This document shows, piece after piece, positions 12,401 through 24,834 of a DNA stretch of 64,000 nucleotides; within the stretch, counting starts at the first letter, position 1, and each line of letters begins with the position of its first letter. The notes under the pieces were generated by a model. The model did no database searches. It worked only from the letters and a program-made list of their open reading frames with translations, and had not been told where the DNA came from. The stretch is from Allium sativum (taxonomy: Eukaryota; Streptophyta; Magnoliopsida; Asparagales; Amaryllidaceae). The stretch covers positions 51,043,001-51,107,000 of the forward strand of contig CM060911.1 in the NCBI GenBank assembly GCA_030737875.1, in the 5' to 3' direction. Position numbers and translations under genes: made by a program.

Positions 12401-13781
12401 CCTCCGCCCATCATCCGCTCTAGCTGTCACTAAAAATCCCTCATAGTCTACCACCACCCCGTATCTTTGGAGCCAATCGACTCCCAAAATATTGCCAAAC
12501 CCAGTAAAGCCCAAAACAAAGCAATCACAAACAAACATGCTTCCATGACTCGATAAGACCACATTACGACAAATCATGCTAAGGTTAATCGAACCACCAA
12601 TCGGTTTCGTCACTACTAAAGGTCTATCGATAATCTCGGGCTCCAATCCCAACCTATCTACCAGGTCACTAGATATGAAAGAACTGGAAGCCCCGGTATC
12701 AAACAAAACTCTAACAGGAACATCATAAACAGAAAGCATACCTTGAATAACGACATTATTTCCCTTCTCCGCCGTAGTTGGGGCATTCGACAGAAGGAAT
12801 AGCATTAAGGGCATACGCTTTCACCATCTGTTTTTCTTTAGGGGGTTGCGGACACTTGTCGTTGTGATGTCCCACTTGGCCACAGTTGAAGCACTTCCTA
12901 TCCGCTGGCTTGGCCCGACAATTACTAGCATAATGGCCCTTCTTACCACAGCTGAAGCACTCAACATCTTTCTTATTCTTTTTCTGGCCATCCTTATTTT
13001 GATTCTGCTTCCTCTTATTCTGAGAACTACTCTTGCCTCCACCACTTGCTTGCGGCTTTGGCTCCTATGTAGATGCAGCCTCTGTCTTCGGCTTAGGGTA
13101 AAGACTCTCTGACCTCAATGCTTTCCCCACAATCGATTCAAACGTCTCATCGATGTGGTTAATAAGCCTTTCCCCCAAGTACTGATCCAAACCAGTTATG
13201 AACTTCTCGTTCTTCTTCTTGGCAGTATCAATAAGAGATAACCCATACTTTGACAAAGTGTCGAATTCGGCAATATACTCCGAGATAGCTCTATCATTCT
13301 GCTTGAGTTCCAAGAATCTCTTAAACAACACTGACTTCAGGGCAGCTGGAATGAACTTCTCGCTAAAGCGAACCTTAAACTGCTCCCAAGTAATCTGATC
13401 CTCGAAAGTAGCGGCCTTTATAGCATTCCACCAATTCATTGTCCGTCCTTGCAGTTGACGGGATGCTAGCCTTCTCTTCATCGCATCCTCGATACCCAAA
13501 TCTTCAAAGATACGTTCGCAACTATCCAACCAATCCTAAACATCCGTAGCCGACTCCGTTCCGTGGAACGGCTTCCCACCAAGACTAGTATAATCCTTTT
13601 TCAGCTTGGTGAAATCGGCCCTAGGCGCCTGCACTATTGGACCACCACCATTACCACCATTGGGAGCTGCCCTCTGCACATCCCTAAGCATTTCTCTCAT
13701 GAGGTCAGTAAACATCGTCCTCATGTCAGCAGCATTCCCATTATTGGCTCCCCTACTGGCACCTCTTGCGTATCGGCTCAT
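9411..13781 (-). pseudogene. Gag-pol polyprotein of element B, broken
   Basis: Reading from the ATG at 13781, the order is Gag, two CCHC zinc knuckles (about 12870-12970: CFSCGKKGHYASNC and CFNCGQVGHHNDKC), aspartic protease (LFDTGASSSF), reverse transcriptase with FMDDIL, RNase H (TDACG, DLELAAI, TDHKSL), integrase with an HHCC finger and the D-D-E residues in MDFID, VSDRD and QTERVNR, and a chromodomain-like end (KVQWGENEND, TWETEE) before the stop at 9411. Breaks: TAG at 13536-13538 (expected Gln), TAG at 13065-13067, a frameshift near 12815 between the knuckles and protease, TAG at 11549-11551 (expected Trp), a frameshift near 11455, and TAG at 10479-10481 (expected Trp). The catalytic residues survive, but no full protein can be made. 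Chromovirus family is firm; the Tekay/Del-type clade is inferred. Confidence 0.95.
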
Positions 13782-13969
13782 CGTTCAATCTGCAAAGAGA
13801 AAACGATTAACCATCTCCATAGTGGTGCGAGTGCAGTGCGACTTCATCCTTAGCTATACAAATAGTATATATATAGCTTTTGAAAACCAAAATAATCACA
13901 AATACGCGCTCTCATATACGTATACTATCTCTCCCTGATAACTTTCCTAGGTTAACTATGCAACCTACA

Positions 13970-13981
13970 GCTCTGATACCA
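13970..13981 (-). other. Primer binding site of element B (initiator Met tRNA)
   Basis: The reverse complement of this site reads TGGTATCAGAGC, the sequence complementary to the 3' end of plant initiator Met tRNA. It lies two bases inside the 5' LTR, as minus-strand cDNA priming requires. Confidence 0.95.
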
Positions 13982-13983
13982 AA

Positions 13984-16504
13984 TGTGACGGCCCGCCCCG
14001 CACTAGCCTGCATTTCCTCCGAAGGTGCGCTGTACACATGCCCGACTAGCACGGAACGGTCGCCAAAGAAAGGAAAGAAGAGAATGAACAAACAAGGAAC
14101 CTGTAGAATGTCTCATAGCGCATGGAACAAAATATAATAATAACATAATCTTGACATAAAACAGGCGAGATAGTGCATAAGCTGAAAACTAAACCAACAT
14201 AGCAGCGGAAATCCAAATACAGCTTATTACAACTTTCCAAATTTACTGTCTCTAATAACAAAAGAAAGCTAAAGTAGAAGATGCACAACTAATGCCCAAG
14301 CAGTGATCTTTAACAACACAGGGAATACTATATATATCATACGTGGAAGTCTCCTGCTCATCTCTGGATCAGCTACCCGTGCATACTCTGCTAACCTGTC
14401 TCTAGTCTTCTCGTGAGAGCACCCAGAGTAATAAGAAGAGACATAAAACTCTAGGTCAGACAAAAAGTCTGGTATGAGCGATAAGCAGCTAAACAGAACA
14501 ATAACAGGTATACTAAACCATACCTGAACCTGGACCTGCGATCAAAGAGTTAGCACTACATACCGTACAATACTCTAAGGTGCCACTGAACAGATGGTGT
14601 AAAGATAACGGGGGTGGGGGTGTGCATGTCATGATGATGGAAAACAAGTCAACCATAACAACCATCCTCACATCTCTCACTCAGTGCGTAAAGCATACGA
14701 TGTCCACCACTGTCAATCACTAGACCCATCGAAGTAGTGACGGAGTTCGACTTGTACAACTACTGCTACTACCAAGCTTACCACATGGAGTCATGACCAA
14801 ATCTTTAGAAATGACCCCACTTCATTGGCCTATAGCTCTTTAGTCATACCTAGGCCACTGTGGCCCTGAATCCGTTCACGTACTCCCTACACATAGTGAT
14901 TCAAAGTTACAGACATTGACAACCCCTTAGCACACGTCCCACAGCGAAGCCCAATCATGAAGCTCACTCATTGGTTCCCAACTGGATCCTGAGTCAAAGC
15001 TCCTCAGTTGGACCTCCTTTGCATCTCAAGTTGTGGTCAAATTGGAGTTGGCCTTCAAAAGAGTCGACGCGTAGTAGTAATAGCACACGTATGGTTCGGT
15101 TCGGTGTTCCCCTTCTAGCTTGGTTCGGTTCGGTGTTCCCTTGCTCCATCGGTTCGGTTCGGTGTTCCCCCTTCTAGCTTTGTTCGGCTCGGTGTTTGCT
15201 CCCTCCTAGATGTCCCGATCCGATCCGGTGCTTCATTCCAACTCCAGCTCCAAGCTTGGTCCTCCAATCTGATCCCTATGCCCTTGCCTCCGATCCGATC
15301 CTTGTTGGTCTCTCCGATCCGATCCCCGTTGGTCTCTCCGATCTGATCCCCTGCTCAACTCCAATTCTAAACAAATGGCCTTCCTTCTCGCCAAGTCTCC
15401 TTTAGTGCGAGGTTCCGATCCGGTTTGGTTTCTCTGCCCAGTCCACCATCCGATCCGAGCCTTCTATCCCGATCCAATCCGAAACCCTGCACATTTTCCT
15501 GCAACCTTTCCAGCAGCTGTTTTACGCCATTCGACGGCGTTTTCGACCAATCTAACACTTCTAGATAATCATAAAACATAACATACAGTCATAACAACAT
15601 GTACAATCAATCATAAACACCAAAACAACAACCATAGCATGTGAAAATGGATCAAACATACCCAAAATCCCATATTTTCCCTTAAGCATGTTTAGGAAAA
15701 ACTAATGATATGGTTAGCAAAACTTAATCAAATCAAACCAAATTTCTAATAGAGGTCTAAAACATTATTTTCGAATTTATAAATATTTTTCCAGAATTTA
15801 TTAGTGTATAAATTCGCTAATCTTCACTAATTACCCTTAATTAACTGTAATTAGTGTCAAAACAATGCTAATCACTCACTTTGGCCACAAATAAAATTTT
15901 CAGAACTGAAACCTCGCTGATTTGGGCGAATACTGGTGTCTAACAGCAACTCTAATACTGATTTGGTGAATATCTTCTTTGATTTGATGTAGATTAAGTC
16001 AAAACTTGATTAGAAAGTGATTAGAAGTTGATTTGGGTGTTGGAGGCCATTGCTAGGGTTCCAAGAATGAAAGTGGCGGCTGAAAGAAATGTTTTCTAAT
16101 CCTAATCAGCCCCTATGCATCTATAATCCCGAAATGGGTCATCGGCCCTCTTGCTAATCACCTTAATTAGGCCCGGTTAAGCTGTTTTTTACCTTCTAAA
16201 CATTGTTTCAGCCATATCTCCCAAACGGTGAGTCCTTTTGGCTAATCTGACAACTCTACGGAATTGTAAACCATCATCTAGAGCCAATGGAAGTGGTTAC
16301 AGGTCAAAATTCCTTTCCAATCAAAAGTTATGGCCAGAACAGTACCAGCTAGGAGCAAAATGGTCATTTAAAAATCGGCAAAAATCATGAACATGGGAAA
16401 TGACTCCAATAGTCATCTCCCAAAGTTACATGACCATTCGACTTCGTATGTAAAAGAAATAAATATTCTACGATCATTCGATGCGTAGAATGCGGGTCGT
16501 TACA
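13984..16504 (-). repeat. 5' LTR of element B
   Basis: 2521 bp, TG...CA ended, full-length copy of the LTR. It includes 15391-16104, which is absent from the 3' LTR. It shows substitutions at a few percent against its partner in the parts I compared by eye. Confidence 0.94.
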
Positions 16505-17330
16505 TCAACCAAATCCAAACAATATCACAACCAATATATATCGTCTATGGTCTGTGGATGAGGGGAGTATATATATATGTATATTTGTATATAAATATAT
16601 TTCAATTTCATTTCACTTCATTTCAACGCATATATAATTTTTACAACGCATATATAACTTATACATCGAACATGCAACTTATACATGAGGTGTACAACGC
16701 TTATATAACTCATACATCGACTATATAATTTATACATCGTCGTTTCCATATCATTTATAATTCAGAAATCTCACATTGGGTTCCACTCCACCAAAAATTG
16801 TAGAAGGCTCTGAAAAATATCCGGTCTCTTCTAGAATGTAGAAGACGTCCACACGAGTCCACTGTCTCTTGTTTCACTGGATTTCGTCAACATAGCAAAA
16901 ATATATGACTTTTAGAGTGAAATCATAAACCGTAGCGCTTTAAAGTGCTATAAACTATTTTAAATAAAATAAACCGTATACCTTCAAAATCTGTTCAAAA
17001 CTAGGACATCGATTTTCGTTGAATCCGTGAAGCGATGCGTCGATCCAGTAGTACCACGAGGTAGGGCTCTGAAAATCGCTCCAGGGGGTACCAGCCGCGG
17101 TCAACTCGAACTGGGCCAGGCGGAGCAATCCGCGGTGACGCAGTCAAACTTTGGAGGCGCGAAACTCGAGGAAGACACGACGAGGAGGGGCGCCACTTAT
17201 ATGGATTTGAAGAGGGTGAGCAGATCTTCAAAAAGTTGCACTGGGTGTGGGGTTTTATTGTGAGGATCGGCCGGAAATTGGCTAGGAAGGGGGAAGCACA
17301 GTTCCTCCATCGACTGGAGCAGTTACGGCT

Positions 17331-17347
17331 GGGGGGGGGGGGGGGGG
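17331..17347. repeat. Run of 17 G in the 3' LTR of A
   Basis: A pure G run. The matching spot in the partner LTR (about 36080-36102) is a G-rich stretch broken by T residues. In the sense of A this is a C run, a likely slippage site. Confidence 0.9.
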
Positions 17348-18257
17348 TTGGATTTTATTTTTAAAATGAATTATGAAAAAAAAATTCTATTGGCCCTCAC
17401 TTTATTTAATTTTAAAATAGGGTTTTCTAAAACGAACTCCAATTTAAACCCAACCACTGTCGTTCCTAGCTAAATACCCCCATTCCGAACACAATGGGAT
17501 ATGTTTCGTAGGCCCATTCGACTGTTTCAGTCAGTTTTTCTTCAAATTAAAATATAAAACTTTCAATATTTGATTTGAACATACATTTCAATTTCTCGGG
17601 GCCACATACTGATTCTAAAAATTCCCGAAAAGTAAATCTAGCTATGTTTTGACGATATGGTCCCAACAAAACTAGTTTCGTCGAATTCTGAGATCGTCTG
17701 AAAAATGGCTATTTTCTGGTCGATCCAATTTAACTAAAATCAACCAAACACATTTTCCTTCGCCACGCTCACACATTAACTTCAAAAATTATGGAATTTG
17801 AAACCTAGCAATAATTTGACATCCCGGATCCAACAAAAGTGTTTTTGTCGAATTTTGAGGTCGTTTGCAAAATGACTATTTTCAAGGCTATATATACTTT
17901 ATAGCGACCTTTCTGAAAATTCATTTGGCCATAACTTTTGATTCCCGCTATGAAACTTCGATTTTTCGGATTCGTTAGAAAGATATTCATAAACAAATTT
18001 AAATATTTTTGGTTTCGCTAAAATCCGTTTTATTTTGCACCTGGTACAGTCAGTCAAGGTATGAATTCAAAATTTGAAACTACCGCGCCATTTCAGGCCT
18101 TGTTTATAATTTAAAATTATTATATTTATTTTCAAACATCGATTCAAACATACTTTTCATCATTATTATTTAAAATAATTTATTTTAAATATTTAAAATC
18201 CACTAAAATAGCCAAATTAAAAATTTTAAACTGGTTCAGATTTTCCGGGTTGTTACA

Positions 18258-18292
18258 ATCTCCCCCACTTAAAACTTTTCGTCCCCGAAAAG
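18258..18292 (-). other. Polypurine tract and adjoining hairpin of element A
   Basis: On the minus strand the sequence before the 3' LTR reads AAGTGGGGGAGAT, the plus-strand priming tract. Just upstream in element sense lies cttttcgtccccgaaaag (18275-18292), a perfect 7 bp stem with a 4-base loop. The same arrangement occurs in B, C and D. Confidence 0.9.
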
Positions 18293-19053
18293 GAACGAAG
18301 TCGAAAGTGGTTTAATTAACCAACTCAACTTTCTTTCTGGCTTCCATTCTTCAACTTTTCTGTTTCTAAGAATTTTCAAATTCTTCAAAAATTTGGCTAA
18401 CACCCTAAATTTTTGAAAAATTTCGCAATAAATTCTCATCACCCCATAAATAGTTTTTGTGCCTTATAAGACTAGAGAGACGTGTTTATTATCATCTCTA
18501 GACCCGTGTGGGTTTTTTTATTAATCTGGCAATTTATTGTTACATTTTTATATGGTCCATATCGGTCATCAGTTCAACCTGTAAAATATAGTCATCGCCA
18601 TACACGCCTCTCGCTCGTGTGGTAAATCTTCAACCTCGTCACAGAAGCTCCAAATGCTTATGTGGTATATGATGAAGTATGTCTATCTTCAAGAAGTATG
18701 CCATGTAGTGTAGTTCAAAATTAATTGTTACTTTCCTATGGCGACATTTATTAATTACACACAGAATAACCAGCACTCCGCATCCAATGGCATTCACAGG
18801 AGTTGATATAATAATAAATTTGCGCATCCAACTCATTAAGATTTACCTATTTGTCGGGCATGCAAATAAATTCTTTACTCAACAGCTAATCCATTTACCT
18901 GTTCAAACATATATATTGTACATGTATATATTTCTATCTATTCTCTAATCAGTTCAATTGTGTGATTTATTCGAATAAATTCTACCATTCATTCTCTTAT
19001 TGATTAAATTAATTATCATTCTAATAATTTAATTAATTAAATTCTCTATCACA
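18293..19053 (-). other. 3' untranslated part of element A (between CACTA-1 and the 3' LTR)
   Basis: No coding sequence. Together with 27561-27740 it is the roughly 1 kb spacer between the stop of A's pol and its polypurine tract. CACTA-1 lies in the middle. Confidence 0.8.
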
Positions 19054-19162
19054 CACTACACCAAAACAACCAATTTGGCACACCAGGATGCAGATATTTG
19101 ATACGGCTTTAAGCCGTATCAAATTTGATAAGGCTTATAGCCGTATCAAATTTGATAAGCCG
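19054..19162. repeat. Left terminal inverted repeat and subterminal repeats of CACTA-1
   Basis: CACTACACC at the end, 'caatttggca' just inside, then three close copies of the GATACGGC...GCCGTATC / GATAAGGC...GCCGTATC motif at about 19099-19160. A further half motif, ccgtatcaaat, lies near 19262. Confidence 0.9.
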
Positions 19163-19269
19163 TATCAAATTTTCTTTTGCAATCCGCACCACCTTCAACA
19201 CTTGAAATCTCACCCTAGATCATGAAGGGTTTGGATCGGTTCATTTTGATTATGCTTAGACCCGTATCA

Positions 19270-19590
19270 AATGGAAATGTTATTTTCTCCGTTCCGTGTT
19301 GTTCTTTTCTGGTTCCTCTCTCTCCACTTTTCCATTTCGGCCGAGAAAAAAAAAATCCCAAATCTTCGAATCCCTGAAATTTCATTTCTTCGATCCAAAT
19401 AAAAGAAATCCTCTGCTCAAGAACGATCTGAAAATTGCAATCGCTTCCTTCGACTTCGACCCGCCCTCCTCTCCTCCGACTTCGAGTCTCGACAGCAACC
19501 CTAGCCTCCAGGTTTCAACTATGTTTTTGTTTGTTAGACGTGTCCAAACTTATGATTTGTGCCTTTTTTTTTACGAATTTAAGGAATAAT
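19270..19590 (+). other. Pyrimidine-rich 5'-UTR-like stretch in CACTA-1, possible captured gene start
   Basis: An open frame of 97 codons covers 19296-19589, but its composition (Ser, Phe and Pro rich, TC-rich DNA) looks more like the 5' untranslated region of a plant gene than a protein. The string 'ccctagcctccag' followed by 'gtttc' could be an exon end with a GT donor. It may be the start of a captured host transcript or of the element's own transcript. I recognise no protein. Confidence 0.3.
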
Positions 19591-21527
19591 TAATTTAGAG
19601 AAGTTCGAAAATGTGTCGTTCTATTTTTCTTAGGAATTATTATATTGTTTGCTATAAATTATAGGCTAGAATCAAAGAGTATATTCTAGTGCTTATTTGT
19701 TAGTTTGCTTTTGAACAATAATGGCCTTAACATGTACATCTACTTCCTAGTTGGATGGTTGAAATTTGATCAATGAGTATTTTTCTCAAAACACAGACGA
19801 AAAGAGAAGAAATTATATGACAAGTTCATTTTTTTAATATGCCAGGCATATGTTTGATAACTATAAATTTGGTATGACTGTAAATTTACCACACATTATC
19901 TTTATTCTAAGCTTTTATAACTGGGATCCATTTTAATGTAAATAAAGCATAAGACTGAAAAAAGGCTAATTATATGTATGTTATTAAAGCATGCCTTGCT
20001 TTGGTGTGTGCTTGCTTTACTTTTATATTTTTTGTTGAGTGGTATATATTCGTACATATTGTACGGTTCCTCTTTTTTTCTTACTATGAGTTGAAAAAAT
20101 AATGTTGATGAAGGCCCATCATACTATAAAATTGTATAAAAAAAAGTTTGGTATAACATTGCTCACTCATTGGAAATTTTTGAAGGGTCATAAAAAGTTT
20201 TAAAGAGTCGTAAAAAGTCTAACAACCAAACAGAAGTCGATAAGAAACTAAATTAAATAAAATGGACGAAAACTCAAAAGTTAACTATTTATAGCAGAAC
20301 GTGTGTTTTATATATATACAGATTATAATATGTGGCTATGTCTATTGGTCATTATAATTTTATAATTGAGCTTATTTTTAGTGTTGTTACGACTAGCTTA
20401 GAATTATAAGTATAGACGAAGTCCATGGATCGTGCGTGCAAAAATTTATCGAATTATGATGATCATTTTTTATTATAAGGGAGACGAAGAAAAAACGATG
20501 GTTAGTAAAGTGAGAAACAAATTTGGTTAGAAGCAGGAATGGACAAGGAAATATTAAAAACATCCGATTTTATGATAAAAACAAAAGGATAAGGTGGTTA
20601 TTTTTGTTTATATAGTAGATATTGAATGAAATATGTGTATAATGTTTGGTGAAAACTAATAGCTCGAAATATGTGAAAAAATCAGAAAGGTAAGAAAAAA
20701 AATCTAGGTTTAAAACATGAATATATATGAAAATAATTTTTATTTTTTTTTAGATAAGTTATGGGTCCAGAATTAAAATATGTTAGTCAGTAAATTAAAA
20801 TCAAAATGTTGTGAAGTGCAAGGAATTTTTAATTTTGGTTATTAGTGAGTACACTACTGCCTAATCATTAAGTATGAAAATTTAAGGCAATGATATGTTG
20901 AGTAGGTAAGTGTATTTGGTAAAGTGCTATAAGTAGGAAGCAATAAATGCACATTTACTGTTCAATAACACACTACTTGATAATTCAGTGTGAATCTACA
21001 TGTCCACTAAAACAATGTTTAAATCGCTATGGTGGAAGGGCTAAGTAAGTACGTTAACTTAATTACGCAGCGTAAAAAAGTAGTGAAGCCTTAATCTGTA
21101 TGTTAAACAATTGGGATAGATATAGAGGATTGTAAAGCCTTAATTTTTTTGGTATCACATTATACAACATTGTGAATCGACGTATGCATATTATGTGTAT
21201 GTTAGTACTAGTTACATATGTGCACAATTGTGTAATTCATTTTACTTTGGTTGGAACTATGATTGTACTTGTACACATTTTGGTTGGTGACTGTGCACAA
21301 TTATGTAGTTCATCTCTTTCTCGTCATGTTCATTACTTGTGCATATCATTTAAAATGTAATAATAGTCAACTTGGTGTTATAAGTTTTTAACCATTGTAT
21401 GTTGTCTGACCCTTTGCTTGTTCCCTTATTCATTTTAGCACATCGGAGTTGATGCATTTTATCTTGCATGTGCCATATGCGGACCTACACCATTTCAGTT
21501 CAGATGTAATTTTGCAAAAGATGCTTG

Positions 21528-21582
21528 AACATCAAAACTGCAGTTTTGATGTTGTACTCTCATCAAAATTGTAGTTTTGATG
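21528..21582. repeat. Perfect 26 bp palindrome with a diverged second copy
   Basis: 21528-21553 is a perfect palindrome with half-site aacatcaaaactg and no loop. A diverged copy (catcaaaattgtagttttg then atg) follows at 21561-21582. Confidence 0.9.
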
Positions 21583-23137
21583 CGGGAGTTCTGATGTTCC
21601 TAAAGGCTCATCAAAAAAAGAGAAAAGAATAACAAAGTGTACCAAACTTCATAATTTAGAAGTGAAATATTGAATAGACGCTATATGAATTGGTTCCATA
21701 GGAGAAGAATTAGGTGCTGGACTTGATTCAAAATGAAAATATATCAGTCATTTTTAACTGAAATCTAAAAATCAGAATATGCTACTAGTATAACTGTTTG
21801 ATTTAATGTACTATTATATGTAGATTTAATTAACAATATTTCAAGAAGGCTTTGTTTTGACTTCCATTTCTTCTTTGGTTGAAACTTCTCAGTCCATCAA
21901 TTGATTATTTTAAGTACGGGGTAGCAAAATAAAATTTAGTATTGAAAAGATTACAGATTACAACTAGAAAGGCAAACGCTGAGAGGTCGAGCATAATTGT
22001 AAGACATAATCAGTATGCTTGATAAAATGTTTGCTCTCCACTCCTACTTTTACCCTAAGTTATAATAGTATTATTTTTTAACTGTTTGCTGCCTATATAT
22101 AATTTATTGCTTCAGCGGACAATGCATTTTTATTCATATACATGTAATGCTCTTTATATTTGATGTATCTACTCTTGAGATAAAAACTGCAAATAGGCTG
22201 CTTGCTATTAGCGACAGCACCTTTAAAAAAAGAAAAGAAAGAGAAATAGAACAAAACAAAACTTCTTTTTACAGTGTTTGGAAAATCTTGGCTCTACTAA
22301 AAATGACAAAACCTTGGATGAATAATTATTTCGACTTTTTAAACTATACGTTTATAGATGTAACTTTTGCAAAATTATTAGTGAACAAAATGTACATGCT
22401 TGAGACCTGATGTCATTAGCAGTTAGTAATGAAATGTCGTTATGTTTTTTAATCTAGGCAGATTGCAGGTTAAATGAATATGTGAATTTTGTTTTGGATT
22501 AGTGACTTATTTTTGATAGATGAACCCAGAATAGAATAACAGAAGAACACCGGTACATATAAATAGATAGTGTTGGAATACATAACACACAACTAAGATT
22601 GGCTGCCTACAATACAAATTCATCAAGAAGCTAGAAGAGTCAGTGCCTACAATACAAATTCGTTTATGTTCCATTGTTCCATTGCATACCTTTTGTAAGT
22701 ACATTATATGCTTGATTCATATAATTTGATTCAGCTGGAAAGAATTATACAATTATCAAAATCATATCAAATCGTTTATGTTCCATAATCAGCTTGGGTA
22801 AAACATTTTCCCACGTCGATCATAATGTAGTTCATGTTCTATTCATTGTACCAATTAGTGAATTGAAGACATTTCAATTTCATTTTTTTTAATCAATTTG
22901 ATCTTAGAAATGAATACAATATCAGGTGCCATTACTGATTTTGTTATATGAAGCATCGCTTTCTTTGTAGTTATGTTTTTTACATATCTGTTATGAGAAT
23001 AAAATACCCAGTACACAGAATTTACGTACCATTACGAAATTGATTTTGCTAAGATGCAACAATCCGAAAAATAGCAGACAAGTTCAACTTTGTCAAATTC
23101 ATTTATGCACACGCCCATCGGGCATGCATGTGTACTG

Positions 23138-23140
<3 letters not shown>

Positions 23141-23175
<35 letters not shown>
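23141..23175. repeat. (TG)n microsatellite in CACTA-1
   Basis: About 17 TG units in a row. Confidence 0.95.
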
Positions 23176-23182
<7 letters not shown>

Positions 23183-23425
23183 CTTATGTTGGAATTAGAA
23201 GACCAATGTTGCAAAAATAAAGGGGTTACAGATCAACTTTACATTTGGATAAACATAAACTAAACTCAAACTGTCCTCAGAAACTAAGATCAAATCTCGA
23301 ATGAAACCTTAAAATTTTGCTATTTTTGATGTTGACCGAAACAAGAAAAAAAAGATTAAATTTCCAAAGAATTAAAGTTACAGAATTCAATTCAACATGG
23401 GAACACGTGATTCAATGATTTGCAG

Positions 23426-23482
23426 GGTTTTGTGACAAGAGTTTTTGGAGGTCGCACAGTAGGAGCATTAGTCCACATTCAG
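23426..23482 (+). other. Candidate captured 57 bp exon in CACTA-1
   Basis: The segment is preceded by 'gatttgcag' (acceptor) and followed by gtgagt (a strong donor). It is exactly 19 codons, in phase, without a stop: GFVTRVFGGRTVGALVHIQ. Its codon pattern and flanking splice sites fit a short internal exon of a plant gene copied into the transposon. I do not recognise the parent protein. Chance cannot be excluded, because no neighbouring exon was identified. Confidence 0.4.
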
Positions 23483-24834
23483 GTGAGTCAACTTCACACA
23501 GTAAGATTTCGACAGTGAAACATAGAAAGATCATATATATACCTGAACATGATGAACCAGAAGCAAGTTCTCAAACAAGCAAAATCCTGAAGATGAAGTT
23601 AAATATGAAGTGTCTTCCAACCTAAAGGCAAAAAGATCTATTCTTTTGGTGAGTATTTTCTTTCCTAAACTTTAGGAAAAATATATCCACTGTCAATGGG
23701 TGAACCTATGTAGATTTATGTCTGTGACACAAAGGTTCAATCAATAGTGCAACAAAATATTTACTACATCATGGAGATGCTTTGAAATGGGGCGAAATCA
23801 TATTCTAAAATGATTCCTCATGTTGTAGGATCGTTGGTTCGAGCATGAGAGTCTTTGCAATATGATTTTTTTCCCATCTTATATTCTTCAAGTGTCCATG
23901 TATTAATGAGAAACTGACTCCCATTAATAAAATAAACAACAATCAACCTGCTGCCTTAAATAAAAAAAACTATATAAAGCAGTTCGATTGCTATTTATAG
24001 GTTTTTCTTATGAATAAACAACTACTTGTTTGTTGTTTATAATAAAATTAGCAAAATTTGGTAAGGGTCAGTTTCGCTTTGTTGGCCTTGATCGAATGGT
24101 TGTGTAAATTTCCCTTTGTTGGCCTTGATTTAATCGGCCACGAATGGATGATTTTCTCGACAATATTATGTGATTATTGCCATGTACCAACGTGATTTAT
24201 GGAATCAAATGGAATTGATTTTTGTCCCAAACATGTTTGCATACTTTGGAAAAAAAAAAAACTGGACATGCTGTGTCTTTTGTAAACTGGAATATACTTG
24301 TTGCCGTGAACCTCTTGTTTCATTTCAGGAATGTTAAAATTTCTCGCCAAAAACTGTTTGCGAATTCCTTAACCCAAACTGTGATTTTCAGAAGAACAAT
24401 AAAACTGTGTCTTGCCCAAGAATGAATTTCGGAAAAACAAATGCTTCCTTGCTAGAAACATTCTTTTATACACTGATTATAATTGGTAATCAATCATATA
24501 TATGTTGAGTTTTATAAATATGCATAGTTTAATTCTATAACGGGATTATTAGGTACTCACTATTATTAGGTTTCATACCAAGAATTTTAACCTTACATTA
24601 AACCAGTTATAGCTGTATGCTTGAAAAACAGTTCGAACATTTGGGACACTTGGGAAATTATATCTACCTATAGGATAACTTTTGCATTTTTGCTATAGCT
24701 GCTAAAGACTATAGGTTGTGATTCCTTGATTCACCTGAGTATTATTATGATCATGTTAGTCTGAAGCATTGGTGCTTTCCACTGACCTTCACTTTGAACA
24801 CTAAACACTCGCCTGATTTACACATATGCATATT

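Larger units (their letters stand above)
7370..16504 (-). mobile_element. Element B: chromovirus inserted in the 3' LTR of A
   Basis: The ends are TGTGACGGCCC and GGGTCGTTACA, flanked by the duplication tcaac (7365-7369 and 16505-16509). The uninterrupted sequence 'cacatcaaccaaatcc' in the partner LTR near 35259 confirms the empty site. Orientation is minus: 5' LTR 13984-16504, primer site 13970-13981, gag-pol 13781-9411, polypurine tract next to 9174, 3' LTR 7370-9173. Total length is 9135 bp. The coding region is disrupted, so the copy is not autonomous. The 3' LTR lacks 714 bp that the 5' LTR has. Confidence 0.95.
4434..18257 (-). repeat. 3' LTR of element A, split by element B
   Basis: The LTR occupies 4434-7369 and 16510-18257, with one copy of the tcaac target duplication of B at the junction. 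It aligns along its length with 32252-36483 plus 47650-48181. It holds a TA microsatellite (5168-5202), four copies of a roughly 70 bp tandem repeat (6786-7045) and a run of 17 G (17331-17347). No host gene is present, and the short open frames inside are chance. Confidence 0.95.

Noticed and set aside
12821..13045. Arg/Ile-rich minus frame in element B
   Set aside because: It is the shadow frame of the zinc-knuckle region. The true frame reads the two CCHC motifs.
23032..23214. Minus-strand frame with HTHTHTHT
   Set aside because: It is a translation of the (TG)n microsatellite.
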